Shown in pieces: positions 52,501 through 57,880 of a stretch of 64,000 bases of DNA; position 1 is the stretch's first letter, and each line of letters starts with the position of its first letter. Source of the stretch: Ischnura elegans (Eukaryota; Arthropoda; Insecta; Odonata; Coenagrionidae); assembly GCF_921293095.1 (NCBI RefSeq), contig NC_060259.1, positions 77,310,120-77,374,119 of the forward strand, read 5' to 3'. A model generated the notes under the pieces. It had not been told where the DNA came from and made no database searches. It was given only the letters and a program-made list of their open reading frames with translations. The position numbers and the translations under genes were made by a program.

Positions 52501-52634
52501 GAACGTTTCTTCCACGCCGACACGTTCTATTCAGGGCTTCCGCACACATGTGACACACATATTCCCGCCGCGTACTCACCATCCCGGCAGGGGACTTGCA
52601 GCCAGTCTCCCCGTACCCGCACCGATATCTTCAT
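10385..52634 (-). CDS. HAL: Histidine ammonia-lyase (histidase), 17-exon gene
   Basis: Cytosolic enzyme of histidine breakdown: removes ammonia from L-histidine to give urocanate, using an MIO electrophile formed from an internal Ala-Ser-Gly. Seventeen exons (listed separately) join in phase to 2028 nt, 675 residues; human HAL has 657. The N-terminus has the animal-type extension [19 protein letters not shown] triad is Ala261-Ser262-Gly263. Positions matching known bacterial active-site residues are present: Tyr172 in YGITTGFG, His202 in IRSHAAGVG, Asn315 in ALINGTQ, Gln400/Tyr403/Arg406 in QDAYTLR, Phe452 in GNFHGEYP, Glu537 in TEDHVSM. All introns begin GT and end AG. Introns 1, 9 and 10 are large and transposon-filled. 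The frame is open throughout, so I take it as functional. Identity is firm from conserved blocks; exon 3 is the least conserved part. Confidence 0.96.
10740..10857 (-). CDS. HAL: HAL exon 16
   Basis: 118 nt. Encodes [20 protein letters not shown] then [19 protein letters not shown], matching the vertebrate KDRFMAPDIEAA region. Acceptor TTATAG, donor GTGAGG. Confidence 0.96.
11109..11239 (-). CDS. HAL: HAL exon 15
   Basis: 131 nt. Encodes [20 protein letters not shown] followed by [20 protein letters not shown] and SVA. This is a signature block of the animal HAL C-terminal half. Acceptor CTCAG, donor GTATGA. Confidence 0.97.
11335..11712. mobile_element. MITE with GGGCATCCATTAATTA termini
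   Basis: Termini GGGCATCCATTAATTA and TAATTAATGGATGGCCCC are inverted. Internal GTGATACGTTT and AATATCACGTGA are subterminal inverse matches. Lies in HAL intron 14. Target duplication unclear. Confidence 0.65.
11809..12100. mobile_element. Eroded MITE-like repeat
   Basis: Begins GGGCATACCCAG and ends near CTTCTAGGGGGACAGTTGCC. The right part resembles 50080-50260. Termini are too eroded to define a duplication. Confidence 0.45.
12326..12438 (-). CDS. HAL: HAL exon 14
   Basis: 113 nt. Encodes [20 protein letters not shown] then [18 protein letters not shown]. Glu537 in TEDHVSM matches bacterial Glu414. Three positions normally Ala, Gly-Trp and Ala are Cys, Cys-Phe and Cys. Two AGs compete at the acceptor six bases apart; the upstream one keeps the conserved VS of VSENK and is chosen. 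Donor GTTGGT. Confidence 0.94.
13166..13252 (-). CDS. HAL: HAL exon 13
   Basis: 87 nt. Encodes [20 protein letters not shown] followed by AHCTAASL, a highly conserved HAL block. Acceptor TTACAG, donor GTAAGA. Confidence 0.97.
13799..14030 (+). mobile_element. LINE 3' end
   Basis: The frame [20 protein letters not shown]...YLIDC with stop TAA at 13904-13906 has the form of the C-terminus of a CR1/Jockey-like ORF2. It is followed by a 3' UTR ending AATAAAG and a TTATTATT tail. Antisense in HAL intron 12. Confidence 0.65.
14168..14312 (-). CDS. HAL: HAL exon 12
   Basis: 145 nt. Encodes [20 protein letters not shown], then [20 protein letters not shown] and RTERLVNP. Phe452 in GNFHGEYP matches bacterial Phe329. 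The usual SGGNFH is SAGNFH here. Acceptor CACTAG, donor GTAAAG. Confidence 0.96.
15332..15471 (-). CDS. HAL: HAL exon 11
   Basis: 140 nt. Encodes [20 protein letters not shown] followed by [20 protein letters not shown] and SGTDNP. Gln400, Tyr403 and Arg406 in QDAYTLR match bacterial Gln277, Tyr280 and Arg283. Acceptor TTTCAG. The donor is GTATCC, the same weak hexamer as exon 3. Confidence 0.96.
15722..15774 (+). mobile_element. SINE, left part, split by a 3.66-kb insert
   Basis: Matches the CCGTCCGTCGGATG body of the SINE at 27858-28173 and stops at GACGCCG. It continues at 19437 with CGCCGGGTTTCTCTCC. Confidence 0.8.
17385..18847. mobile_element. 1.46-kb TIR element inside the decayed ORF
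   Basis: Inverted termini AGCCGATGTCCCACGG, followed on each side by TCAAATTTGCGTCAAAATAT-type sequence; about 50 bp of terminal repeat in all. Flanked by the 3-bp duplication TGA. No transposase ORF. Contains the fold-back at 17707-17844. Confidence 0.88.
17707..17844. mobile_element. Fold-back with ribozyme-like motif
   Basis: Arms GTATTCCACACAGTA...CCAACCGGTTTCC and the inverse. The plus-strand right arm reads CTGAAAAGATCGAAACCGGT, which has the order of a hammerhead core with a stunted stem II. Related in form to the hairpins at 58294 and 63148. Confidence 0.5.
19437..19530 (+). mobile_element. SINE, right part, split by a 3.66-kb insert
   Basis: Continues the SINE body from CGCCGGGTTTCTCTCCACCC to the CATACC end. 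Five bases (CGCCG) are shared with the end of the left part. Confidence 0.8.
21171..21635. mobile_element. hAT-like element with TAGGGATGG termini
   Basis: 465 bp. Starts TAGGGATGG, ends CCATCCCTA. Perfect 8-bp duplication ATATGTAT (21163-21170 and 21636-21643). Subterminal regions hold many CGGATC/GATCCG copies on both sides, a plausible transposase-binding array. No transposase ORF. Confidence 0.9.
22104..22205. mobile_element. Fold-back hairpin, Penelope-like terminal module
   Basis: Arms GGAAGGTTACACGGGATTTC and its inverse with an inner pair TCTCCAACTCCATCTCG. The minus strand holds CATCGAAACGTCGG, the GAAA side of a hammerhead core. The CTGANGA side is missing. Followed by TATACGCCGGGAAAGCCTA, also found after the hairpin at 58294-58422. 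It abuts HAL exon 10 (100 bp away). Confidence 0.5.
22305..22596 (-). CDS. HAL: HAL exon 10
   Basis: 292 nt, the largest exon and very GC-rich. Encodes [40 protein letters not shown] and continues to [20 protein letters not shown]. Asn315 is in the conserved ALINGTQ. Acceptor CGCAG, donor GTGAGT. Overlapping plus-strand ORFs of up to 207 codons here are shadows of this exon. Confidence 0.97.
22611..23250. mobile_element. MITE, TAGGGTRGTTTCCT family, copy A (inverted)
   Basis: 640 bp, in opposite orientation to copies B and C. It begins only 15 bp upstream of HAL exon 10, inside intron 9, so it supplies sequence next to the splice acceptor. Confidence 0.85.
24842..25321. mobile_element. Outer hAT-like MITE of a nested pair
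   Basis: Starts CAGGTGCGTAAC and ends GTCACGCCACTG. Perfect 8-bp duplication CAAACGTG (24834-24841 and 25322-25329). Interrupted by a second MITE at 24972-25268. Confidence 0.88.
24972..25268. mobile_element. Inner hAT-like MITE, CAGGGGCGYAGC family, copy 2
   Basis: 297 bp, with target duplication GCCCCCAA/GCCCCCAC (7 of 8). Nested in the MITE at 24842-25321. Confidence 0.88.
25380..26110. repeat. Dispersed repeat with internal hairpin, copy 1
   Basis: Resembles 57120-57880 in stretches (TTCCCATTTTCGGATCGGCT, AATCAGACATTTGG, GAAAGTCGTCACAGGAAACG). Holds an inverted pair TTGGAGAATAAAGTACGAGT / CTCTCACACTTCATTCTCCAA around about 60 bp. Confidence 0.65.
26505..26790 (-). mobile_element. tRNA-related SINE sequence (two tRNA-like heads)
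   Basis: On the minus strand, GCCTCGGTAGTTTAACTGGC then GGGTACGAATCC (26783-26720), followed by a second box B-like GGTTCGAGTCC at about 26530. Either a dimeric SINE or two adjacent insertions. In HAL intron 9. Confidence 0.65.
27615..27754 (-). CDS. HAL: HAL exon 9 (MIO triad)
   Basis: 140 nt. Encodes [20 protein letters not shown], in which Ala261-Ser262-Gly263 cyclise to the MIO prosthetic group, then [17 protein letters not shown]. Acceptor CTGCAG, donor GTAAGT. A SINE lies about 100 bp upstream in intron 8 (27858-28173). Confidence 0.98.
27858..28173 (+). mobile_element. tRNA-derived SINE, full length
   Basis: 316 bp flanked by a 13-bp duplication GAGAAAGGTTCAT (27845-27857 and 28174-28186). 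The head has pol III box A (TGGTGTGGTCGCTAGAGTG) and box B (GGTTCAAATCC). The body carries CGTCCGTCGGATGGGACGT. In HAL intron 8. Confidence 0.92.
29282..29445 (-). CDS. HAL: HAL exon 8
   Basis: 164 nt. Encodes [20 protein letters not shown] followed by [20 protein letters not shown]. His202 corresponds to bacterial His83. Acceptor CATAG, donor GTGAGT. Confidence 0.97.
29708..30330. mobile_element. piggyBac-type MITE with TTAA duplication
   Basis: 623 bp flanked by TTAA (29704-29707 and 30331-30334). Inverted ends include CCGTTAACC/CCGGTTAAGGG and GTGACGTGC. GCGGTCTGNGAGACCGC-type palindromes occur near 29755, near 30140 (eroded) and near 30300. In HAL intron 7. No transposase ORF. Confidence 0.75.
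30335..32136. other. Part of HAL intron 7, nothing recognised
   Basis: No exon, ORF or repeat family that I can support. Confidence 0.4.
32137..32203 (-). CDS. HAL: HAL exon 7 (active-site Tyr loop)
   Basis: 67 nt. Encodes [20 protein letters not shown]. Tyr172 in YGITTGFG corresponds to the catalytic base tyrosine known in bacterial HAL (Tyr53). Acceptor CTTTTCAG, donor GTAAGT. Confidence 0.97.
32280..32352 (-). CDS. HAL: HAL exon 6
   Basis: 73 nt. Encodes [20 protein letters not shown] plus QENK, matching the vertebrate helix before the active-site loop. Acceptor TTTTAG, donor GTAAGC. Intron 6, which follows, is only 76 nt. Confidence 0.95.
32588..32642. repeat. Short hairpin related to the 33.1-kb fold-back
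   Basis: TAACTATTACTAATACCACT inverted around ATATTT. Shares the TTACTTATACCACTTCTT motif with the fold-back at 33120-33284. Confidence 0.65.
33120..33284. repeat. Near-perfect inverted repeat (fold-back)
   Basis: Arms of about 75 bp (33120-33195 and 33211-33284) with a 15-bp loop. Ends TAAGTTTTCCTG, centre GAGCGCGACCCGGGTTTC. In HAL intron 5. Confidence 0.85.
33985..34110. repeat. Minisatellite, about 27-bp unit
   Basis: About five imperfect copies of CACAGTCATAGTGCAGTTGC with variable spacers. In HAL intron 5. Confidence 0.75.
34714..34788 (-). CDS. HAL: HAL exon 5
   Basis: 75 nt, 25 codons in phase 0 at both ends. Encodes [20 protein letters not shown] plus RYKIK, closely matching vertebrate YIELDGDRLTTEDLVNLGKG. 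Acceptor TAG, donor GTAACA. Confidence 0.96.
34884..34911 (-). CDS. HAL: HAL exon 4, 28-nt microexon
   Basis: Encodes PGKYEPPNE, matching the vertebrate KYREPEKY block, joined directly to YILLDGN of exon 5. The acceptor AACAG has a poor pyrimidine tract; the donor is GTAATG. It is the smallest exon of the gene. The 95-nt intron that follows is very short. Confidence 0.85.
35296..35362 (-). CDS. HAL: HAL exon 3
   Basis: 67 nt. Found because exons 2 and 4 leave a phase gap needing an exon of length 1 modulo 3. It encodes [20 protein letters not shown] followed by EQ, a Pro-rich linker like that of vertebrate HAL before the KYREPEKY block. The acceptor is strong (TTTTCACTTACAG); the donor GTATCC is weak. 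Phase fits exactly on both sides. Sequence conservation is low, so this exon is inferred partly from phase and position. Confidence 0.8.
36006..36770 (+). mobile_element. tRNA-derived SINE interrupted by a 0.45-kb insert
   Basis: Flanked by the 14-bp duplication CCCGCTAATCTCCC (35992-36005 and 36771-36784). The tRNA-like head (36006-36090, box B GGTTCAAATCC) and the body (about 36542-36770) are separated by a foreign segment. Confidence 0.9.
36093..36541. mobile_element. Insert in SINE with hammerhead-like motif
   Basis: Minus strand 36174-36141 reads CAGATGA, stem GGCTC/GAGCC, GAAACGCGTTGTT, a hammerhead-like order with one core change (CAG for CTG). The length is close to the 447-bp insert at 53547. 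Duplication at the edges not resolved. Confidence 0.5.
36937..37196. mobile_element. hAT-like MITE, CAGNGGCGCCGAC family, copy 2
   Basis: 260 bp, starts CAGGGATGCCGAC and ends GTCGGCGCCACTG. Target duplication GTCTTCTC/GTATTCTC (7 of 8). Lies in HAL intron 2 just past a SINE. Confidence 0.9.
37710..38000. mobile_element. Possible Penelope-like terminal module
   Basis: Minus strand 37796-37762 reads CTTGAAAATGACAC, AAA, GTGTTGAAACCATGGTC: stem II and a palindromic stem III ACCATGGT match the layout at 53847, but the CTGANGA core is altered. Boundaries not found. Confidence 0.4.
38727..38895. repeat. Tandem repeat, about 42-bp unit
   Basis: Four imperfect copies of a unit with ATTGCAGAAATTCAGCA and GAGGAATTGC. 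Lies 50-220 bp past the exon 2 donor in HAL intron 2. Confidence 0.8.
38944..39153 (-). CDS. HAL: HAL exon 2
   Basis: 210 nt, residues 19-88. Starts [17 protein letters not shown], clearly homologous to the vertebrate N-terminal domain, and ends DDNDFVSV. A Gly/Ala/Asp-rich insert ([13 protein letters not shown]) is longer than in vertebrates. Acceptor CAG at 39156-39154, donor GTAAGA. It is GC-rich against AT-rich introns. A 42-bp tandem repeat begins about 50 nt into the following intron. Confidence 0.95.
39307..39557 (+). mobile_element. 5'-truncated SINE of the same family
   Basis: 251 bp flanked by ATTATTAACAAGC/ATTATTAATAAGC (12 of 13). Lacks box A. Inserted in the 170-bp repeat array. 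Confidence 0.88.
39579..39839. mobile_element. hAT-like MITE, CAGNGGCGCCGAC family, copy 3
   Basis: 261 bp, with perfect 8-bp duplication AGTATGCT (39571-39578 and 39840-39847). Inserted in a unit of the 170-bp repeat array of HAL intron 1. Confidence 0.92.
41597..42387 (+). pseudogene. Mariner transposon remnant with transposase fragments
   Basis: Inverted termini CGAGGGAGG...TTTTTTTCAACC flanked by TA (41595-41596 and 42388-42389). Inside, decayed plus-strand frames match the C-terminal part of mariner transposase: [18 protein letters not shown] near 41850, [20 protein letters not shown] near 41995, [20 protein letters not shown] near 42090 and [20 protein letters not shown] near 42200. 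Frames are joined only across shifts and stops, and at 791 bp it is far shorter than a full element (about 1.3 kb). Inactive. In HAL intron 1. Confidence 0.85.
42698..43253. mobile_element. hAT-like element with TAGGGGCGGTCTGG termini
   Basis: About 556 bp. Inverted termini TAGGGGCGGTCTGG with subterminal GGGCCCTCGG on both sides. Target duplication CAACCGAA/CAACCGAG (7 of 8). A related end is at about 53098-53165. Confidence 0.8.
43567..44222. repeat. Imperfect direct duplication
   Basis: 43567-43780 and 44033-44222 align: TTTCGTATCTGCGACGTGAT/TTTCGTACCTGCAACGTGAT, later TTGGACCCCATTGGCGACTG/TTGGGCCCCATTGTTGGCGA. Nature unknown. Confidence 0.65.
46238..46472. mobile_element. MITE, AAAGGCCGTTTTACACGG family, copy 2
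   Basis: About 80% similar to copy 1 over its length, in the same orientation, with eroded right terminus (CAAAACAGC). Confidence 0.8.
46810..47110. mobile_element. Eroded MITE-like repeat
   Basis: Starts CAGGACCGGATTTAG, with GAGGCCCT motifs near both ends. Right terminus undefined. Confidence 0.4.
49473..49655. mobile_element. hAT-like MITE (CAGCGGTTCCCAAAC)
   Basis: 183 bp. Starts CAGCGGTTCCCAAAC and ends TTTGGGAACCGCTG. Perfect 8-bp duplication CGGTAGAG (49465-49472 and 49656-49663). In HAL intron 1. Confidence 0.95.
49771..50060. mobile_element. hAT-like MITE, CAGGGGCGYAGC family, copy 3 (right end lost)
   Basis: Starts CAGGGGCGCAGCTAGG and follows the family to the G-run at about 50030. 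It then switches to sequence resembling the element at 11809-12100 and ends near 50270. No matching duplication was found. Confidence 0.75.
50492..51014. mobile_element. MITE with CTGTAGCGGATGCAGAG termini
   Basis: 523 bp. Ends CAGTGGCGGATACAG on the reverse strand. A second inverted pair lies inside (50683-50720 and 50897-50933, around CTAGGTTCTAACA). Probable duplication ATCACGGT/ATGACGGC (6 of 8). Confidence 0.65.
52580..52634 (-). CDS. HAL: HAL exon 1 (start codon)
   Basis: Encodes residues 1-18, [18 protein letters not shown], matching the start of vertebrate HAL. ATG is at 52634-52632; donor GTGAGT follows. It ends with one base of the next codon, completed by exon 2. It sits inside a GC-rich, CpG-rich island and is separated from exon 2 by 13.4 kb. 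It is too short to appear as an ORF. Confidence 0.92.
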
Positions 52635-52960
52635 GTCGATCCGGTTGTCGCAGCAGGTGTGGCGGCCCCTAGCCCCTTGGGCCCGCTCTTAGCTTCCCGC
52701 TCCCCCTCCGCACGCGGTTAGCACCCCGGCGAGAAAATTCGCGCCCCGCCCCCACTAATCCGCCGTAATCCGCTCTCCTAACTCGTCGGCCAAACAGCCT
52801 TTCGCCACTCAAATGGACCCATCACGTCGCCGTGAATTTCTTCGCTTCGCTCGCCAATGTTCAGAGCAGAAAAAGGAATGTTGCGATTATGATGTGGAGT
52901 GTTTCCGGGGTGCCGCGTGCAAATTCCGCGGGCAAGCATTGAAGTGAAGCAAGAGCTACC
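52635..52960 (-). promoter_or_regulatory. CpG-rich HAL promoter / 5' UTR region
   Basis: GC-rich, CpG-dense stretch directly upstream of the HAL ATG, in sharp contrast to the AT-rich flanks. It holds a GC box (GGGGGCGGGGC on the minus strand, near 52743-52753). No TATA box is obvious. The transcription start cannot be fixed from sequence. Confidence 0.5.
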
Positions 52961-53049
52961 GTCGCGCCGCCACCATCGGATGTCACAGGCTTCTGGCTCG
53001 GCAATGTGATCAACGCCTCGAACTTCATATCAGTTGACAGGGGAAAATG

Positions 53050-53095
53050 TTACCCTGGAACGGGAATCGAACCACAGACCTCATGGCTGGTCTCA
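53050..53095 (-). mobile_element. tRNA-like SINE fragment
   Basis: Minus strand holds GGTTCGATTCCCGTTCCAGG, a box B with arm. No complete head. Confidence 0.4.
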
Positions 53096-53207
53096 GTGGC
53101 GGTCTGGCCAGGTCGGCTGGTCGGCAACCGCCAAGGGCCCCGAGCTTTGGGGGCCCCCAGAACCCTCGCATTGATCGTGAAGCGATTATGAAAGGCGTAT
53201 TAAAAAT

Positions 53208-54326
53208 GCTCTTTCGTTTCCTTCATCAAAGAAATCGAAAGCCATTGATTGCGATTTATACCCACAATTAGTGTATTCATAATATACAAATTATTTGGTT
53301 TTAGAAATCCCAGTTTAGAAGAATGGCAATGGTCAATTTAACCGCATTTGAAAAAGGCCAGATTGGCGCCCATGCGATGCCACTCCACGTGACGTCACAG
53401 GGATCTTGTTTCTATACGAATAGATAGGAGTTTTACATCGTCTGAGATTACCAATGCATGCATGAGGAACAGAGCTCAGGGAAACATCTCTTAATAATCA
53501 CATATTAAAATTGCCTATGGGCGGAAAGTTTTCTTCGTTTGATTGGAAGTTGATGGTTTGAGCTATCACTTTGTGGAATTTACTCATAATGAATTAAAAT
53601 TGAACTTTGTTTTCTTCTTCCCTCTCTCCCCTACCTCTCACTCCTTTGCCCACCCTTCACTGCAATTTGTCAGCTTGGGTGCATCGACCCTTCCTACCTC
53701 CCCATCCTCTCACATCCCCCTGGCTTTTACAACCAGGGGAAGACTCAACCCCTCCCCACCTCCCCCTACCTCTTGATTATCCCCCCTCCACTACTCCTGG
53801 TTTATACGGTCAGGTATTTAAGACGATCTATCAATGAACTCCTCGCCTGAGGATGATGCAGTGCGTCGAAACCGCGGTCAAATAAAAAAAAAGAAATGAA
53901 AAAAACTGGCCTGAGGATGACGCAGTGCGTCGCAACCGCGGTCGTGATTGAATAAATATTTATGTGGAAAACAAAGTTCAATTTTAATCAATAGTTTGAT
54001 TGGGTATTAATAATCCTTATTTAAGCCAAGCGCTATCTGCTAGCAGGTTACTCTGCTACCTGCTAGCAGCCTGCATCGCAGCGGTGCATATATCCTCGCA
54101 CCAAGGTCACTTCACACGGCGAAGCCGGGAACCATAATGACGTCACACGGGCTTTTCCCAGGATTCATACTTAGCCGTCGCGTTTTGCGCGCTTGTAATT
54201 TTTTTATTTTCTTTTAATCGCGAAAAATAGATACCGTCATTTAAAAATCTAAAAGCGTGAAATGCGTACTCCAGGAGTATTAATCTTTCGATTTGGGCAA
54301 TAAAAAATAATAGAAAACCACCCTAT
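53208..54326. mobile_element. MITE, TAGGGTRGTTTCCT family, copy B, interrupted
   Basis: Matches the copy at 55779-56441 on both sides of a 447-bp insert (53547-53993). The left end is eroded. Confidence 0.8.
53547..53993 (+). mobile_element. Penelope-like terminal module with two tandem hammerhead-like motifs
   Basis: Flanked by the 10-bp duplication GTTTGATTGG (53537-53546 and 53994-54003). Motif 1 (53847-53879) and motif 2 (53911-53943) are 64 bp apart. Each has CTGAGGA, a TGAYGCAGTGCGTC stem, GAAAC (GCAAC in the second) and CGCGGTC, so stem III is the palindrome ACCGCGGT with C before the presumed cleavage site. Internal ends ATTAAAATTGAACTTTG are inverted. A pyrimidine-rich stretch (53610-53790) fills the centre. 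Activity not shown. Confidence 0.6.
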
Positions 54327-54723
54327 TATACATTTATACGCTTTCATTGGTTATTTTATTTAAAACATAATAAGTGTAAAAAGATAGGATAAATAAACAA
54401 AACAAAGGTGTCAGAAGAGAGTAAATTGATAGAAAGTGAAGAAATTAGGTTGTATGAAATGGAAATGAAATGTGGTATTTAGATATTATAGCTTTTATGC
54501 AATTAATCTGCTTCAAAAGATTCAAGGTCCAACGTCTGTCCAGCACGATATTCCCCGTGGCCGACAGCGATCTCCGAACTGTGCCGCACGTTCGAAAAGT
54601 CGATCTTAATTTCGGCGTCGCCGGTGGTCGCAATTCTCCTTTTGGTATCTCACTGTATAGGTTTTGTTGTATACGTGGTGTAAATATTTCGAAGTAACTC
54701 GGTGATCCTTTTTTTATTATCCT

Positions 54724-54973
54724 CGGGGATGCCGACTTACAAAAAATATTGGGGGGCCCAAACCGGGGATCTTGCCCCGGGAGATTTTATAAGTAGTGTG
54801 TTTTATGTTTTTTAAGCATTTTAGAAGAGTCATATGATCAACATAAGAACCCTGAAAACTCAAAATCTCGATATATGGACACTCCGGGGAAAATCGACAA
54901 GCCTGACAATTTTTTCCTCACACCCATAACTAATTTTTGAGGGAGCTCAGGCCCCATGGAGTCGGCGCCGCTT
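54724..54973. mobile_element. hAT-like MITE, CAGNGGCGCCGAC family, copy 4
   Basis: 250 bp, with perfect 8-bp duplication ATTATCCT (54716-54723 and 54974-54981). The right terminus is eroded to GCCGCTT. Confidence 0.88.
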
Positions 54974-55778
54974 ATTATCCTACATGAACACAAAATTTCG
55001 ACGAAAAACAGGGTCCACCATTTTGTGTCGTATCGGCCACAAATAATAGAACTTAGTCGTGAAAGTTGCCAATAATTAACAATAATAAACCGCATAATAA
55101 TATTGTAAATTTTTGTTTCTATCGAATTAATACAGGTGTGGCATTAGTGTTAACATGCTGAATTGCGAAAAAAATTCAATGAGGGCAATTTTTGCGAAAT
55201 TTGTTCAACTTTGAGGCTAAGTAATTTTTTTTTTTAATATTTACCTATGAAAAACGATGTGCGTCAAAAAATGCACTTATGTATTGGCAACAACTGTGCA
55301 AAGTTTCCATTTCCGCACTTTAAAAAATCGATTTCGAGGTTTTGTCCAGCTTTTTTCGATTTCAGCCCACTGTGCTTCGGCGCGATTATGCCGTTGAATA
55401 TGAAATACAGACAAGGGATAGCATAAGTGAGATAAATAATTAAATATTTGAGTGAAACCATTTTAAGACCTCACTGAACGAAGATTTAATGGGATAAGAT
55501 TGAATGTAATACTTGATATTTGCACCTGACAATACCGAAAAATGTTGAGATACCAAGTAGACATCGTCGACAACATAGGCGAGTCTTTTCTCTGCATTTC
55601 AAAACTAGTGGAGGGATTTAGGGGGAGGAACGGGGGCACGTGCCCCCACCAGGCGCTTAAATAAAAGACGAGAGTTTTAATACATATATTAACAACTTTT
55701 ATATTTTAATATAAAATGTATAAATATTTACTTATTAATAACTTTAATATTAAAATCAGGATATATTTCGTAGAGTAA

Positions 55779-56441
55779 TAGGGTAGTTTCCTTCATCAAA
55801 GAAAACAAAATCCATTGATTGCGATTCGTTACTCACCATTAGTGTATTAATTAAATAAACAATTTATTTGGTTTTAGAAATCCCAGTTTAGACGAATGGC
55901 AATGGTCAATTTTAACCACATTTGAAAAAGGCCAGATTGGCGCCCATACGATGCCACTCCACGTGACGTCACAGGGACCTAGTTTCTATACGAATGGATA
56001 GGAGTTTTACATCGCCTGAGATTACCAATGCATGCATGAGGCACAGAGCTCAGGGAAACATGTCTTAATAATCAACTATAAAAACTGCCTATGGTTGGAA
56101 AGTTTCCTTCGTGTGATAAGGTATTGATAATGGTTATTTAAGCCAAGCGCTATCTGCTAGCAGGGTACTCTGCTACCTGCTAGCATCCTGCATCGTATCA
56201 GTGCTCGAGCCTCGCCCCAAGGTCACCTCACTTGCGGCAGCGGGACTAGAACGACGTCACATGGAGTTTTCCCAGCATTCATACTTAGCCGTCGCGTTTT
56301 CGCGCGCTTGAAAATCTTTACTTTTTTATTTTATCGCAAAAAATAGATATTGTCATTTAAGAATCTAAAAGCGTGAAATACGTACTCCAGGAGTAATAAT
56401 CTTTCGATTTAGGAAATAAAAAATAATAGGAAACCACCCTA
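55779..56441. mobile_element. MITE, TAGGGTRGTTTCCT family, copy C
   Basis: 663 bp, complete. Starts TAGGGTAGTTTCCTTC and ends GGAAACCACCCTA. Internal GTGACGTCAC and TGCTAGCAGG palindromes. It interrupts another repeat that begins near 55610 (GTGGAGGGATTTAGGGGG). Confidence 0.85.
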
Positions 56442-57119
56442 TTGTCGCCTGCAGTTTTTAATCTCAAATATGAGAAGACCGTGTGTCTGTCAGACCCCCC
56501 CTTTCAGAATAAAATCCTAGATTCGCCCTTGATCGACGATATATGTACTCCACTTTACTCGGTTAATACATAGCATTCAATGATTTGGCTCGGAGTAACA
56601 GAGGGGGTAAAATAAGATCATTGAGGAATCTGGAAGAAATAATTTAAAAAAAGCTTACTAAATTTCCGCATCATGCAAAACACGCTATGAAAACACAAGT
56701 TTCCATTGTGAGATATGATATCGTAGCTTAACTGTTTTCGTCTGTTTCTTGATTTTGAAATTTTTTCCAACGTCTTTCTTCCCATTTCAGACCAGGCATT
56801 TTGCTCGCCGGGGCACTGCGCAGTCACTAAGCCATCCTGGTTCCATTATTCCCCTGGCAATTTTACGGAGGTTCATGGTAATTGGTTTTAGACCCTTAAG
56901 TTCCGTCAAAATGAAAGGGAGAATGGACTTTCACGAAGCCAAAACCAAGCATAGTATCATTTTTTTGATGTTCCAATTCTTTATTCATGTTTTTGATTTT
57001 TAATTTATTTTGTATTTTTTTATATTTTTTCCATCTTTTCTTCCTTATATTTCATCATTTTCTCTTAAATTTTTTCACATTGAAATTCATGTGTACTATT
57101 CCTTCGTACCTTACCCTAC

Positions 57120-57880
57120 CGGCAGGTTTGAAGTACATATATCACATTTTCTCGCGCATTTTCGGCACTCTGCTACTTTCCTTCGCCTTGCTTCGCCTGT
57201 CTGTCTTTTTCATCGATGGAATCTTGTGGTTGATTTTATACCTACTTCCCATTTTTGGATCGGCTTGAAATTTTGCACCCATACTTGCTCTTGGTAATGA
57301 AACAATATAAAGTAATCAGACATTTGACATTTTGTTTTCTTGTGCTCTAATTAAATAACTAAATTTACATGTAGAAAATATTTTTAAATATTCTCATTAA
57401 ATGACGTTAAATTTTCTTCTAGAACTTTCGACACTGAAAGTTGCGGGAGGAAACGAGTTCAAGCCCAGTTCATTCAATATTTTTTTCAAACTTTAACCTT
57501 TTATATATCAATTATTGGTAAAAATAAATAAAATAAAAAATATATAAAAACACGATTTTTCCAAAACCAGCATAGAGGTACTAAAAAGTGAACGATAAGC
57601 TTATCGTCACTGGGAGAATAAAACGTGGGTGCTGATTAGGTTTGGATACGTATTGATTTTGCATGCCAACTCATTAACATATCGGCCCATCTACAACTAT
57701 TTCCAATCGACTTAATTATTTACATAATATGCATAAAATTTAACGCCATATTAATATCTAAACCTAATCAGAACCCACACTTTTTCTGCTAGTCATGAAA
57801 AGCTTATTTTTTACTGTTTATTGCATCTTATACTGTTTCTGAATAAAGCGTGTTTTTTTAATATTTTTTTATTTCTACTA
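57120..57880. repeat. Dispersed repeat with internal hairpin, copy 2
   Basis: Same order of motifs as 25380-26110, with its own inverted pair (GTGGGTGCTGATTAGGTTTG / AAACCTAATCAGAACCCAC at about 57628-57780). No coding function seen. Confidence 0.65.

Larger units (their letters stand above)
39154..52579 (-). other. HAL intron 1 (13.4 kb)
   Basis: Largest intron. It holds a 170-bp degenerate repeat array with a SINE and a MITE inserted, a mariner remnant, hAT-like MITEs (42698, 49473, 49771, 50492), a MITE at 46238, and imperfect local duplications. The stretches 44400-46237, 47560-49460 and 51015-52579 show nothing I can name. Confidence 0.85.
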
